Below are positions 1 to 8,994 of a stretch of 64,000 nucleotides of DNA, in pieces; position 1 is the stretch's first letter; each line of letters opens with the position of its first letter. The notes beneath the pieces were generated by a model. The model did not search any database. It was not told where the DNA came from and saw only the letters and a program-made list of their open reading frames with translations. The DNA is from Chitinophaga chungangae (GTDB lineage Bacteria > Bacteroidota > Bacteroidia > Chitinophagales > Chitinophagaceae). A program made the position numbers and the translations under genes. The stretch is from NCBI RefSeq assembly GCF_017742215.1, contig NZ_JAGHKP010000001.1, positions 1,364,001 to 1,428,000 of the forward strand, given 5' to 3'.

Positions 1-572
1 GCCTGCCCGAAAAAGTGGTGCTGCAAAACAACCTCGATATTTCCACGAACCTGTTCTGGAAAGAACTGCTCCGCGACCGCGGCTATACCATCGGCCGCCT
101 CGATTCCCGCTACCTCGGCATCGACCGGAGAGACGGCGGCGAAAGGCCGGATTTCAACGCAGAGCTTACATCATGGCTGCATTCCTTCACGCCCGCCATC
201 AACATGTACCTGCGCGAAGAGCTGAAATACAAGACAGACCTGAAATATTACATGTTCGGCCCCGTATTCCCCTGGGACAACAACGGCAACCGCACCGGCG
301 AAAACCTGCGGCAGGCCATGGCGCAAAACCCCTACCTGCACGTAATGATCCAGAGCGGGTATTACGACGGCGCCTGCGATTATTTCAACGCGAAATACAG
401 CATGTGGCAGCTCGATCCCAGCGGCAGGATGAAAGACCGTTTGTCCTGGGAAGGCTACCGCAGCGGGCATATGATGTACCTGCGCAAAGACGATCTGGCC
501 ACCAGCAACGATCATCTGCGCGAGTTCATCCTCAAAGCCATTCCCAAAGCGGGACAGGCAGCGAAATACTAA
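1..572 (+). CDS. Peptidase S10 (serine carboxypeptidase-like), C-terminal part
   Basis: The open frame enters from the left edge (first full codon at base 3), so the start and the catalytic serine lie outside the window. The visible ~190 residues contain the segments expected late in S10 carboxypeptidases: an Asp-containing stretch SGYYDGACDYFNAKY and the His-containing stretch GYRSGHMMYLR. These would supply the Asp and His of the Ser-Asp-His triad. Bacteroidota homologues are exported peptidases that remove C-terminal residues; I infer the same here but cannot see the signal peptide. The gene ends just before a strong hairpin and converges on the GH32 gene. The family call is good; the substrate is unknown. 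Confidence 0.8.
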   Translation, partial: LPEKVVLQNNLDISTNLFWKELLRDRGYTIGRLDSRYLGIDRRDGGERPDFNAELTSWLHSFTPAINMYLREELKYKTDLKYYMFGPVFPWDNNGNRTGENLRQAMAQNPYLHVMIQSGYYDGACDYFNAKYSMWQLDPSGRMKDRLSWEGYRSGHMMYLRKDDLATSNDHLREFILKAIPKAGQAAKY

Positions 573-590
573 CCGTAAAAGATCGCATAA

Positions 591-631
591 ACAGGAAGGC
601 CGGACTTAGTTTGTCCGGCCTTCCTGTTTTA
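591..631. terminator. Bidirectional intrinsic terminator
   Basis: A perfect 15-bp inverted repeat (591-605 with 613-627, 7-nt loop) is followed by T/A-rich sequence on both sides. It lies between the convergent S10 peptidase and GH32 genes and can serve both. Confidence 0.85.
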
Positions 632-637
632 TATACA

Positions 638-2281
638 TCAGTTTGAACCGCTCCGCGGCCAGATCTTGTTGGCCCTGAACACTTCAATGGATTCAAGATC
701 GACGGCGCCGAAGAATTTAAACGGCATCCCCATATATCCTTCTTCCGGCATGCGTTCCATGGAATAGGAATAAGCGCCGCCGTCTATAAACACTTCAACG
801 GACGACCGGTCTATGTAAATATCGGCGGTGATTTCCATGCTGGTAGGGTCTTCCGGCGAATAGAACACGCCGTTGATGGTATTGAAGTTCATGTTATAAG
901 TTAGAATGCGCTGGCCCAGCAGGCTCAAACCCCCTTCTGTAGCATGGTTCAGCCGGAACTTTATTTTCATGCGCATTTCGTTTTCAGTAGAAACCGCCAG
1001 GTGTTTTTCCGCGATGGAGGTAGACATTCCCGGTATTTTTGCCACAGATGTAAATAATTGTTCGGTTTCTTTTACCGGAACGCTGAAAAGCCGGATGCCG
1101 TTTTTCGTCTTGCGCAGGGTAAGCTCGGTGGGCAGCAGCATCATGTTGTTGAAAGGCATGCCGCGCTGCTGTATGCGGCCCCAGCCGATCTGTATCCTCC
1201 GCCCGTCCGCCTCGGGGATGTTGCTGAAAGTTTGCGCGGCGTAAATGGAGCCGGTGGTGTAATAATATTTCCCGCTTTCCGGCGTAAAGGTTTTCCCGTT
1301 AAAGTTACCGATCATGTAAGTGCCGGACGCGCCGTACATCACCCATTTCTTTTGCTGCCGATCGCCGTCCACCGCCAGTTCAAAAAGATCCGGGCATTCC
1401 CAGAAACCGGTCACATGGCTTTCGTATTTCCATTTCTTCAGGTTGGAAGAAGTGTAGATGGAATGGCCGTCGCGCTCGTTTAATACCATCACCCAATGTT
1501 TGCCGGGCGCGTACCAGAACACGCGCGGGTCGCGGGTGTCTTTGCTGTCCCATTTTTCTTTCGAATCTATTACCGGGTTTTTCGTGTATTTCGTCCAGGT
1601 GCGGCCTTTGTCGGAACTGTATGCTACGCATTGCACCTGGCGCTCCGGGCTGTCTGCCGTGTAAAGCGCTACCATGGCCGGTTTTCCGGCTTCTCCAAAA
1701 CCGGACGTGTTATCGTAGTCGATCACGATGGAGCCGGAAAACATGGTGCCGATCTTGTCCGGGTGCAGCGCCACGGGCAGCTCGTCCCAATGTACAAGGT
1801 CCCTGCTCACGGCATGCCCCCACGACATATTTTCCCATTCGCGCTCGAAGGGGTTGTGCTGGAAAAAAAGATGGTATTCCCCTTCGTGGTACACCAGCCC
1901 GTTAGGATCGTTGATCCATCCGCGGCGCGCGGAAAAATGATATTGCGGGCGGCGTTTTTCGTTGTAAAGCGAATCGTGACCGGCAATGCGGTCTGCCTGG
2001 TAAAGCATGCGCAGTGCCGTGCTGTCGCCGTTGCAGCTGATGCGGAGGGATTTGCCATGCCAGGCGCTTACGTCGGAAAATACCCAGTATTCCGGCGATT
2101 TGCTCAGCCTGATAACGAAACGTCGTTCTTCCGCACCGTCGACGCTGTAAGTCATTACCGCTCTTTCCTGCTTTTGCGATACAGGGAGGTTCAGGTATTT
2201 CCTGGTGATGTAGATCGTGGTATCCGCCGCTGCGGCCGTAAAAGCGATGCAGGATAACAGGAGCGCTAATGCGATTTTCAT
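638..2281 (-). CDS. Glycoside hydrolase family 32 (levanase/inulinase-type fructan hydrolase)
   Basis: 547 aa with a signal peptide (about residues 1-19). A GH32 five-bladed propeller starts near residue 112. WINDPNG at 122-128 carries the nucleophile D125, RDP at 250-252 is the transition-state stabiliser motif, and WECPD at 294-298 carries the acid/base E295. A C-terminal beta-sandwich follows. Residues ~20-110 form an extra N-terminal region not part of the core, possibly a small carbohydrate-binding or packing domain. GH32 enzymes hydrolyse beta-fructosidic bonds in levan, inulin or sucrose; the sequence alone does not say which. No sus genes or fructose transporter flank it, so it looks like a free-standing exported enzyme. 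Confidence 0.93.
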   Translation of the reverse strand: MKIALALLLSCIAFTAAAADTTIYITRKYLNLPVSQKQERAVMTYSVDGAEERRFVIRLSKSPEYWVFSDVSAWHGKSLRISCNGDSTALRMLYQADRIAGHDSLYNEKRRPQYHFSARRGWINDPNGLVYHEGEYHLFFQHNPFEREWENMSWGHAVSRDLVHWDELPVALHPDKIGTMFSGSIVIDYDNTSGFGEAGKPAMVALYTADSPERQVQCVAYSSDKGRTWTKYTKNPVIDSKEKWDSKDTRDPRVFWYAPGKHWVMVLNERDGHSIYTSSNLKKWKYESHVTGFWECPDLFELAVDGDRQQKKWVMYGASGTYMIGNFNGKTFTPESGKYYYTTGSIYAAQTFSNIPEADGRRIQIGWGRIQQRGMPFNNMMLLPTELTLRKTKNGIRLFSVPVKETEQLFTSVAKIPGMSTSIAEKHLAVSTENEMRMKIKFRLNHATEGGLSLLGQRILTYNMNFNTINGVFYSPEDPTSMEITADIYIDRSSVEVFIDGGAYSYSMERMPEEGYMGMPFKFFGAVDLESIEVFRANKIWPRSGSN

Positions 2282-2338
2282 GTGCGATAGATCTGGTGAG
2301 GTTGAAACGCGAATGTTCCTAAAGATATAAAAACGGGT

Positions 2339-3415
2339 TTAAAACAACGACAGCTGCGGGGAATCCTGCGCGGGCCTGTCTTCCCCGAAATTGGACAGGG
2401 TAATGCCCAGCAGCCTGATCTTTACATCGTCTGGCTCGGTTTTAAGCAGCAATTGTTTCGCCGTGGAAACTATGGTCTCCAGGTCGTTGATGCCATGCGG
2501 CAGCGACTGGTTGCGGGTGATCTGCCGGAAGTCGCTGTATTTGATCTTGAGGGTCACGGTTTTGCCTTTGAGCTGGTGTTTCTGCAGGCGGTTGGCCACC
2601 GTTTGCCCGATCTTTTCCAGCTGCGGGTACATTTCTTCTACGGTGGTGAGGTCGTGGGGAAAGGTGTCTTCCGCGCCAACGGATTTTGTTTCGCGGTGCG
2701 GCTGCACGGGCCGGTCGTCGTCTCCCCGCACGATGCGGTAATAAAACCGGCCGGTTTTGCCGAAGTGTTGTACCAGGTCGTTTTCTGTGAGTTTTTTGAG
2801 ATCGGCGCCGGTATGCAGGTGCATGCGTTTCATTTTTTCCGCCGTTACTTTTCCCACACCGAAAAACTTCTCCACCGGCAGGTTCTCCATAAACGATTCC
2901 ACCTGCGAAGGCGCGATGAATGTGAGCCCGTCGGGCTTTTGCATGTCCGACGCGATCTTCGCCACGAATTTATTGATGGAAACGCCGGCCGAAGCCGTCA
3001 GCTGCAATTCTTCTCTGATGGCCTGTTTGATCTGCTGCGCGATGGCGATGGCCGAGCCGATGCCGGCTTTGTCTTCGGTCACGTCAAGATAGGCTTCGTC
3101 CAGGGAAAGGGGCTCGATGAGATCGGTGTAACGGCTGAAGATTTCGCGCACGTGCTGGCTTACTTCGCGGTAAACGGCAAACCGGGGATATACGAAAATG
3201 ATGTGAGGGCAAAGCTGCAATGCTCTTTTGGATGGCATCGCCGAACGGACGCCGTATTTGCGGGCTTCATAACTGGCCGTGGCCACCACGCCGCCACGCC
3301 CTTCGGGCGAGCCGCCCACGGCAATGGCTTTCCCGCGGTAGTCAGGATTGTCCCGCTGCTCCACCGACGCATAAAACGCATCCATGTCTATGTGAATAAT
3401 CTTGCGCACGGCCAT
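2339..3415 (-). CDS. dinB: DNA polymerase IV (Y-family translesion polymerase)
   Basis: 358 aa from the ATG at 3415; the open frame extends further upstream but the family's conserved start (IIHIDMDAFYASVE) begins four residues after this Met. Metal ligands are D10 in the first motif and D106/E107 in SLDEAYLD. Little-finger domain residues follow, and the protein ends in QLSLF (354-358), a canonical beta-clamp-binding motif. Error-prone bypass synthesis at damaged DNA is the known role. No LexA-like box was identified upstream. The gene lies 44 bp downstream of a small membrane protein gene on the same strand. Confidence 0.96.
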   Translation of the reverse strand: MAVRKIIHIDMDAFYASVEQRDNPDYRGKAIAVGGSPEGRGGVVATASYEARKYGVRSAMPSKRALQLCPHIIFVYPRFAVYREVSQHVREIFSRYTDLIEPLSLDEAYLDVTEDKAGIGSAIAIAQQIKQAIREELQLTASAGVSINKFVAKIASDMQKPDGLTFIAPSQVESFMENLPVEKFFGVGKVTAEKMKRMHLHTGADLKKLTENDLVQHFGKTGRFYYRIVRGDDDRPVQPHRETKSVGAEDTFPHDLTTVEEMYPQLEKIGQTVANRLQKHQLKGKTVTLKIKYSDFRQITRNQSLPHGINDLETIVSTAKQLLLKTEPDDVKIRLLGITLSNFGEDRPAQDSPQLSLF

Positions 3416-3459
3416 GCATGCAATATACGTAACAATCGGAGCAGCGGGAGCAGGGGAGC

Positions 3460-3774
3460 TTACCGGCTTTGATACTTCGGCATCACCAGCAGCTTCACGA
3501 TCGTGTGCGCCGCGATGGAAAGCACGATCACCACCCCGGGGATCAGTAATTGTTTCACCCGCGTATCGAACACGTCGAGGACGGGCGAAACGCCTTTGCC
3601 CGCGTACATCGATGTGGCCGTGAATAGCAGGATGCCGCAGATCCACAACGTGAGATGCGACCAGAGATATTTTGTCCGGCTGTAATCGAATTTTCCAAAT
3701 GAGGTGAACAATAAAAGAACATGGGCCACAAAGAAGATAGCGGCTCCGGCAACGAACAACGTAAGTAAGATCAT
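3460..3774 (-). CDS. Small integral membrane protein, function unknown
   Basis: 104 aa if started at the ATG at 3774 (the frame is open to 3825, but the extra 17 residues look non-coding). Three hydrophobic segments are visible: about residues 1-26, 37-58 and 75-98, separated by short polar loops. It is therefore a probable three-helix inner-membrane protein. I do not recognise the family. It is 44 bp upstream of dinB on the same strand and could be co-transcribed, but nothing suggests a shared role. Confidence 0.65.
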   Translation of the reverse strand: MILLTLFVAGAAIFFVAHVLLLFTSFGKFDYSRTKYLWSHLTLWICGILLFTATSMYAGKGVSPVLDVFDTRVKQLLIPGVVIVLSIAAHTIVKLLVMPKYQSR

Positions 3775-3935
3775 AGTGTATGGTATTGTTTTAGGATATG
3801 TTAAACAATATAATAAAAATATCATAAGCTGCGTTCATTTGGCGTTGAATAGTTGTAACTGCCTGATTGTGAAACGGCGGAAGGTTTTCAACATTATGGC
3901 CTGTGTTTTGTTTTATGGTAGTAAATCTTCAGCAT

Positions 3936-4445
3936 ATGAAATGGTTGAAACTTATACCGTTATGCGCCATCGTTCTGGCCGGTTTCGGGTGCTCGGGCAC
4001 GCAGCAGGCAGCTTCGGCGGATAGCCCGGAGAAAATAAAGCAGCTGATCGAAAGCCGGAACTATGTGTTCCAGGTGCAGGCGGTATTGCCCATGAGCGGC
4101 CGCACGCGCCAGGTTACGGGCGATAATTACGATGTAACGGTGTCGAAGGATACGATCAATTCTTTCCTGCCTTATTTCGGACGCGCTTATTCCGCGCCCA
4201 TCAACCCCTCGCAGGGCGGCATCCAGTTTATTTCGCAGCAATTCGAATACGACGAAAAGCCCGGGCGTAACGGCGGGTGGGATATTGTCATCAAACCGAA
4301 AGACGTGCAGGACGTGCAGCAATTTTCGCTCAGCGTGTCAGACAACGGGTATGCCAGCCTCCAGGTCACCAGCACTAACCGGCAGCCTATTTCGTACAAC
4401 GGCGTGATCACCGAAAAGCGGCCGCGGAAAAACAAAAAGAAATGA
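3936..4445 (+). CDS. DUF4251 family lipoprotein
   Basis: 169 aa. The start at 3936 is chosen because MKWLKLIPL begins a signal peptide with a Cys at the end (LAGFGCSG), a loose lipobox. The body matches the DUF4251 pattern: a FQVQAVLPMSGRTRQVTG stretch, then SFLPYFGRAYSAP and a glycine-rich beta-strand region, ending in a basic tail (RPRKNKKK). These small Bacteroidota cell-envelope proteins have no established function. The gene stands alone between a divergent membrane protein gene and a flavoprotein gene 62 bp downstream. Confidence 0.85.
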   Translation: MKWLKLIPLCAIVLAGFGCSGTQQAASADSPEKIKQLIESRNYVFQVQAVLPMSGRTRQVTGDNYDVTVSKDTINSFLPYFGRAYSAPINPSQGGIQFISQQFEYDEKPGRNGGWDIVIKPKDVQDVQQFSLSVSDNGYASLQVTSTNRQPISYNGVITEKRPRKNKKK

Positions 4446-4507
4446 TCACCCGTTAACCGGTCCTGTATATCCCGCCTTAACATCAAAACGGACATTGTTG
4501 TACAGGC

Positions 4508-6166
4508 ATGGAACAGTCATTTGACGTAATTATCGTGGGCTCCGGCGCCGCGGGCATGACGGCCGCGCTCAAGGCGCATCATGAGGGGCTGAAAGTGCTC
4601 GTTGTGGAAAAGGAACAATATTTCGGCGGCTCTACCGCCCGCTCCGGCGGCGGCATTTGGGTGCCGAACAATTATGTGCTGCAACGGGAAGGCATACACG
4701 ACGATCCGCAGAATGCCCGCACCTATCTCGATGCCGTTGCCGGCAACGCCGCACCGGACGCCAATAAATCCGCTTTTCTTTCCCATGGCCCCGCCATGCT
4801 TGCTTTCCTGCGGGCGCATACCCGTCACATGCGTTTTTCCTACGCCCGCGGTTACGCCGATTATTACCCTGAAAGGCCCGGCGGGCTTGCAGCCGGCCGT
4901 ACCATCGAGCCGTATTTGTTTAACGGCGCTTTGCTGGAAGAAGACCTTGCGCTGTTAAACCCGCCCGTAGTGCCCATTCCCATGGGCCTTTCCTTCAATT
5001 CCGCCGAATTTAACCGCATGAACATGGCCTTCCGCACCTGGAAAGGTTTTGGTACCGCCGTGAAAGTAACATTTCGCGCCATTGGCAGTAAGATCGCCGG
5101 GAAAAAAATGCTGAGCCTCGGCCAGGCGCTTGCGGGCCGCCTGCGTTTAAGCATAAAAGAAGCTGATATTCCCTTGTGGCTGGGCTCGCCGATGAAACGC
5201 CTCGTTATGGAAGATGAAAAAGTAGTGGGCATTGTGGTGGAAAGGAATGGGGAAGAACTGACATTGCGCGCCAGCCGTGGCGTATTGCTGGCGGCAGGCG
5301 GCTTCGAGCGCAACCTGCACATGCGGCGCGAATTTATGCCCGCGCCCGAAACCACGGAATGGACGCTGGGCTCGCCCGGCAATACGGGAGACGGTCACCG
5401 CGCGGGCCTCGAAGCGGGCGCCGCATTGTCGCTGATGGACGATGCATGGTGGGGCCCATCCGTCCGGACGCCGGGCGGGGAGCCGTTTTTCTGCGTGGCT
5501 GAACGCTCGCAGCCGGGTTCCATCATGGTGAACCACAGCGGCGAAAGATTCACCAACGAAGCCGCCGCATACACCGATGTGGTGCACGACATGTATCGCC
5601 TCAACGCCAAAGGCATTCAGCATATCCCCTGTTTTTTCATCATGGACCAGCGTTTCCGCAACCGGTATCTTTTCCTCGGCATGTTTCCCCGGCAGAAAGT
5701 GCCGAAAGCATATTTCCGGGAAAAGATCATTATAAAGGCCGATACGGTGGACGAGCTTGCCCGGCGCATCAACATCCCCGAAGAAAACCTGGTGAATACG
5801 CTGCGGCGCTTCAACGACATGGCGCGCAAAGGGATCGACGAGGATTTTCATCGCGGGGAATCGGCTTACGACCGCTATTACGGCGACCCGCGGATTAAGC
5901 CCAACCCATGCCTCGCGCCGGTGGACAAACCGCCGTTTTACGCTGTTGAAATGGTGCCGGGGGATCTTGGTACGAAAGGAGGGTTGGTAACGGACGAACA
6001 TGCGCGCGTGTTGCGGGCAGACGGCAGCGTGATAGAAGGATTGTTCGCGGCGGGAAATAATGCGGCGTCTGTAATGGGCCGCAGTTACGCCGGCGCGGGC
6101 GCTACCATCGGCCCGGCCATGACGTTCGGGTACATCGCGGCACTCACGATGGCGGACGGCGGTTAA
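4508..6166 (+). CDS. FAD-dependent oxidoreductase, 3-ketosteroid-delta1-dehydrogenase-like
   Basis: 552 aa. The N-terminal Rossmann motif VIIVGSGAAGMTAAL (residues ~8-22) is followed by GGSTARSGGGIW, typical of the fumarate reductase/KstD flavoprotein superfamily. Near the C terminus RSYAGAGATIGPAMTFGY places Y527 and G531 four residues apart, the same spacing as the catalytic Tyr/Gly pair of rhodococcal KstD. I could not place the other catalytic tyrosines with certainty. The likely reaction is 1,2-desaturation of a 3-keto compound, but the substrate in this organism is unknown and no other steroid genes are nearby. No signal peptide. Its stop codon overlaps that of the convergent downstream gene. 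Confidence 0.85.
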   Translation: MEQSFDVIIVGSGAAGMTAALKAHHEGLKVLVVEKEQYFGGSTARSGGGIWVPNNYVLQREGIHDDPQNARTYLDAVAGNAAPDANKSAFLSHGPAMLAFLRAHTRHMRFSYARGYADYYPERPGGLAAGRTIEPYLFNGALLEEDLALLNPPVVPIPMGLSFNSAEFNRMNMAFRTWKGFGTAVKVTFRAIGSKIAGKKMLSLGQALAGRLRLSIKEADIPLWLGSPMKRLVMEDEKVVGIVVERNGEELTLRASRGVLLAAGGFERNLHMRREFMPAPETTEWTLGSPGNTGDGHRAGLEAGAALSLMDDAWWGPSVRTPGGEPFFCVAERSQPGSIMVNHSGERFTNEAAAYTDVVHDMYRLNAKGIQHIPCFFIMDQRFRNRYLFLGMFPRQKVPKAYFREKIIIKADTVDELARRINIPEENLVNTLRRFNDMARKGIDEDFHRGESAYDRYYGDPRIKPNPCLAPVDKPPFYAVEMVPGDLGTKGGLVTDEHARVLRADGSVIEGLFAAGNNAASVMGRSYAGAGATIGPAMTFGYIAALTMADGG

Positions 6167-7329
6167 AACGTTTTTTTCTCCGCCTTTCCGAACCGCAGCA
6201 GCCTGCTTCCGGGCCGCTGGCTTTCATAATCGAGTTTGATCCAGTATTCGTTTTTGGAAACGCTGAGCACGCGCGCTTCATCGAGCACGCCATCCCAGTT
6301 GCGGCCGCCTTTTTCGGGAAACTGGCTTTGGTTGCCGATCCCCACGGGGTGGTCGTCGGTTTTCCATTCGGTGTCGAACTTTTCCGTTTTGTCCAGCACG
6401 CCGTTCACGTACAGTTTTACGTAAGGATAATCGTGCACGCCGGTGATGTGATACCATTGCCTCGTTTTCATATCGGTGCGGCCTGCCACGCAGAGATCGC
6501 CGCGCGGGCTGGCACTTTCCACGCACACTTCGATCAGTTCCGCTTCGGGCTGGTGCCAGTTGCGGATGCCGAATTTCTGCAACCGCCAGCTGTTGTCGCC
6601 TTTGGCGAACATGGTTTCGTAGCCGGGCAGCACGCGTTTGTTTTCGTCGCCTTTGTTCGGGTACGATTCAGCCAGCGCCCAGATGGAAAAAGTAAGATGT
6701 TGAGTGAGATCGAAGAGCTTGCGTTTTTCGTTGTCTATTTTGATCCATTGGCGATGCTGGTAATTAAACTGCTGCGCCTTGCCCAGCGGGCCGTCTACCG
6801 AACAAACGGGCCGCATGTTCACGCCGGTGGCATGCGCGGCGTTGGAGGTAGCGTCTTTATATCCGTCGGGCAGCGTATTGCCCGGCTCGTTGAGATGCCA
6901 TACGCCGGTGAAACCTTCCTTCACTGAAAATATTTCAGCAGCATGATCTTCCGCCTGCGCGCGCTCGTTGCCCCAGTGCATAAAGATCGATTGCTGATCG
7001 GTGTTGCCTTTTACGAGGGGCACTTTCACCCATACGAGCGCCTTTTTGTTCACCGGGTCCCACCACTCGATGCTGTGCGGCAGGAAAGGGCCGTTTTTCG
7101 TGGCGGAAAACCTTACGTCTGCGCCGTTGGCGCGGGCTTTGGAAAAATCGAAATTATCTGCGTTCAGCTGTACGGCAAGCGGGTAATTATCCACGTCGCC
7201 CTGCACGTTGCCGCCGGAAAGCGTGGTGTTGATCGTGACCGTGCAGGACCAGGGCCATTGAGCGGCAGGCTGGGCGCGGGCGGATGCGAAAAAGCAGCAG
7301 AAAAACAAGGGTAACGGCAGGTGTTTCAT
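6163..7329 (-). CDS. Exported DUF2341 plus LamG/ConA-like protein
   Basis: 388 aa from the ATG at 7329, which starts a clear signal peptide (MKHLPLPLFFCCFFASARA). Residues ~20-125 match DUF2341 (YPLAVQLNADNFDF ... FMHWGNE), a beta domain often next to lectin-like modules. Residues ~150-385 look like a concanavalin A/LamG jelly roll (WHLNEPG, WYHITGV, KLYVNGVLD, DEARV). Such proteins bind glycans or are structural parts of secreted enzymes; no catalytic residues are evident here. The tail-to-tail overlap with the KstD-like gene is 4 bp. It is monocistronic by position. Confidence 0.8.
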   Translation of the reverse strand: MKHLPLPLFFCCFFASARAQPAAQWPWSCTVTINTTLSGGNVQGDVDNYPLAVQLNADNFDFSKARANGADVRFSATKNGPFLPHSIEWWDPVNKKALVWVKVPLVKGNTDQQSIFMHWGNERAQAEDHAAEIFSVKEGFTGVWHLNEPGNTLPDGYKDATSNAAHATGVNMRPVCSVDGPLGKAQQFNYQHRQWIKIDNEKRKLFDLTQHLTFSIWALAESYPNKGDENKRVLPGYETMFAKGDNSWRLQKFGIRNWHQPEAELIEVCVESASPRGDLCVAGRTDMKTRQWYHITGVHDYPYVKLYVNGVLDKTEKFDTEWKTDDHPVGIGNQSQFPEKGGRNWDGVLDEARVLSVSKNEYWIKLDYESQRPGSRLLRFGKAEKKTF

Positions 7330-7505
7330 AACAGCGGGCATAAGCGGAAGATACAAAAAATCAGGTAATCGGCAGTTGCGCCAAAAGGAAGCTGCATAAC
7401 GTGTAATCGTTTGGTTTATTTTGGGTTGTGTGCGAAATAAGTAATAATTTCGGTATACGATTAACCACCCAAATCATTCTGATTTTTACCATTCAAATCC
7501 TGAAA

Positions 7506-8000
7506 ATGAAAAACAAGATCTCACTGTTTATCGCTTTGCTGCTGGTATGCAGCGTGGCCACGCAGGCGCAATTAAAACGCTTCAGTATCGGGCCATACGT
7601 GGAAGCAGGTTTCCCGGTAGGGGACTTAAAAGATACGCATAACACGGGCTGGGGCGCCGGTCTGAATGCAGATATTAAACTGGTGGCGGGTTTTGGCGTA
7701 ACGGGCTCCGTCGGTTACATGCAGTTTGGCGGTAATACGGTGAACAATGTGGAGTACGACAAGATCGCGGCGATCCCGGTAAGGGTGGGCCTGAAATACA
7801 AACTGGTTTCCATCCTGTATGTGAAAGTTGAAAGCGGCGCGGCGAACTTTGTGAACAGCAATATCACCGGTTCCGCTTTTATCGTTGCGCCCGGCGTGGG
7901 CATCAGGGTATTGGGGCTGGACGTGGCCGCCAAATACGAAGCATGGTTCCGCGAAGGCACCATGAGTTTCTTCGGGCTGAAGGCCGGGTATAATTTCTAA
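7506..8000 (+). CDS. Small outer-membrane beta-barrel protein
   Basis: 164 aa. The ATG at 7506 begins a standard signal peptide (MKNKISLFIALLLVCSVATQAQ). The rest alternates polar and hydrophobic residues in short strands with Gly-rich turns (SIGPYVEAGFPVGD, GAGLNADIKL, VGYMQFGG), and ends in an aromatic residue (GLKAGYNF) as outer-membrane barrels do. The size fits an eight-stranded porin-like or OmpW/OmpX-like barrel. Function is unknown. It converges on the FrnE-like gene across a shared terminator hairpin. Confidence 0.78.
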   Translation: MKNKISLFIALLLVCSVATQAQLKRFSIGPYVEAGFPVGDLKDTHNTGWGAGLNADIKLVAGFGVTGSVGYMQFGGNTVNNVEYDKIAAIPVRVGLKYKLVSILYVKVESGAANFVNSNITGSAFIVAPGVGIRVLGLDVAAKYEAWFREGTMSFFGLKAGYNF

Positions 8001-8020
8001 CGAACTTTCAGAACAATAAA

Positions 8021-8071
8021 AAAACCTTCTGCGGCCGGCGCAAGCGCTTGCCGCAGGAGGTTTTCGTTTTT
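8021..8071. terminator. Bidirectional intrinsic terminator
   Basis: Inverted repeat 8021-8035 with 8050-8064 (15 bp, one T-G wobble), flanked by A- and T-runs, between two convergent genes. Confidence 0.85.
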
Positions 8072-8084
8072 ATGAAAGACCTGT

Positions 8085-8777
8085 TCAGACGTTGCAGGCG
8101 CCGTCTTCACAAACACCGCCTTCTCCGCCAACGGGCGTAATATTTTTCGGGTGGTTTTCTTCCCACACTTTCTGCAGCGTTTGGGTGAACACGTCCACCG
8201 GTTGCGCGCCGGAAATGGCGTATTTCATGTCGAACACAAAGAACGGAACGCCACGGATGTTAAGGCCCTGTGCTTCCGCTTCGTCTTTGCGCACTTCGTC
8301 GGTAAAGGCGTTGCCGTTGAACAGGGAAGACGCGTCCAACCCGGCTTCGGCGGCAATAGTTTGTAAAACCGCCGGGTCGCCGATGTGTTTGCCTTCGGTG
8401 AAATAAGCCTTGAACAGGCGCTCTTCCATTTCATCCTGTTTGCCTTCTTTGTGCGCCAGCTGAATAAGCCGGTGCGCGTTGAAGGTATTGGTATGTTTTA
8501 CTTTGTCGAAGTCAAAATCAATCCCCACCGCCTTGCCGGAAGCGCTTACGCGTTCGCTGTTGGCCTCGGCCTGTTCGCGGCTCATGCCGTATTTGTTGGC
8601 GAGCAGCTGGTAATGGTCTTCTTCATACTCCGTTTTTGCGGAAGGGTCCAGCTCGAAGCTGTGCCAGGTAACCTGTACGTCTTTGCTGTTGGGAAATTGC
8701 TCCAATGCCGCTTCCAAATGGCGTTTGCCGATGTAACAGAAGGGGCAGGCCACATCCGACCAGATATCGATCTTCAT
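8085..8777 (-). CDS. DsbA-family oxidoreductase, FrnE-like
   Basis: 230 aa without a signal peptide, so probably cytoplasmic. The thioredoxin-like fold starts at once with the redox motif CPFC at residues 11-14 and includes the FNAHRLIQLAH and cis-Pro GVPFF signatures of the 2-hydroxychromene isomerase/DsbA/FrnE family. The tail carries a second cysteine pair, C223-x4-C228, as described for FrnE of Deinococcus radiodurans, where both pairs take part in disulfide exchange and oxidative-stress tolerance. I infer a thiol-disulfide oxidoreductase. A -7-like box lies 20 bp upstream of the start. Confidence 0.88.
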   Translation of the reverse strand: MKIDIWSDVACPFCYIGKRHLEAALEQFPNSKDVQVTWHSFELDPSAKTEYEEDHYQLLANKYGMSREQAEANSERVSASGKAVGIDFDFDKVKHTNTFNAHRLIQLAHKEGKQDEMEERLFKAYFTEGKHIGDPAVLQTIAAEAGLDASSLFNGNAFTDEVRKDEAEAQGLNIRGVPFFVFDMKYAISGAQPVDVFTQTLQKVWEENHPKNITPVGGEGGVCEDGACNV

Positions 8778-8796
8778 ACGCGCTAAATTTAAGGCA

Positions 8797-8804
8797 CAAA
8801 TTTA
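8797..8804 (-). promoter_or_regulatory. Candidate -7 box (TAAATTTG) for the FrnE-like gene
   Basis: On the minus strand this reads TAAATTTG, an exact match to the Bacteroidota TAnnTTTG consensus, 20 bp upstream of the start codon. No convincing -33 TTTG was found at the usual spacing. Confidence 0.45.
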
Positions 8805-8994
8805 CGGAATAAGCGGCGCCTGGTTGTCAGCGCCGTGTCATGCGGGCAGTGCGAGGCACTTACTTACCGGTAAGCGCATTTGCGGTGTATAGATAATGCG
8901 TTGAAATGATCGTTTACGTTGCCTGGCCTTATTACTGGCTGTGATCTTTGCCCGCCCGCTGTTAACCGGGCTTCAGGCGCCGGCAGATGTTTTC

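Noticed and set aside
8815..8834. Small GGCGC/GCGCC hairpin upstream of the FrnE-like gene
   Set aside because: Five-base stem with a long loop and no T-tract; likely chance.
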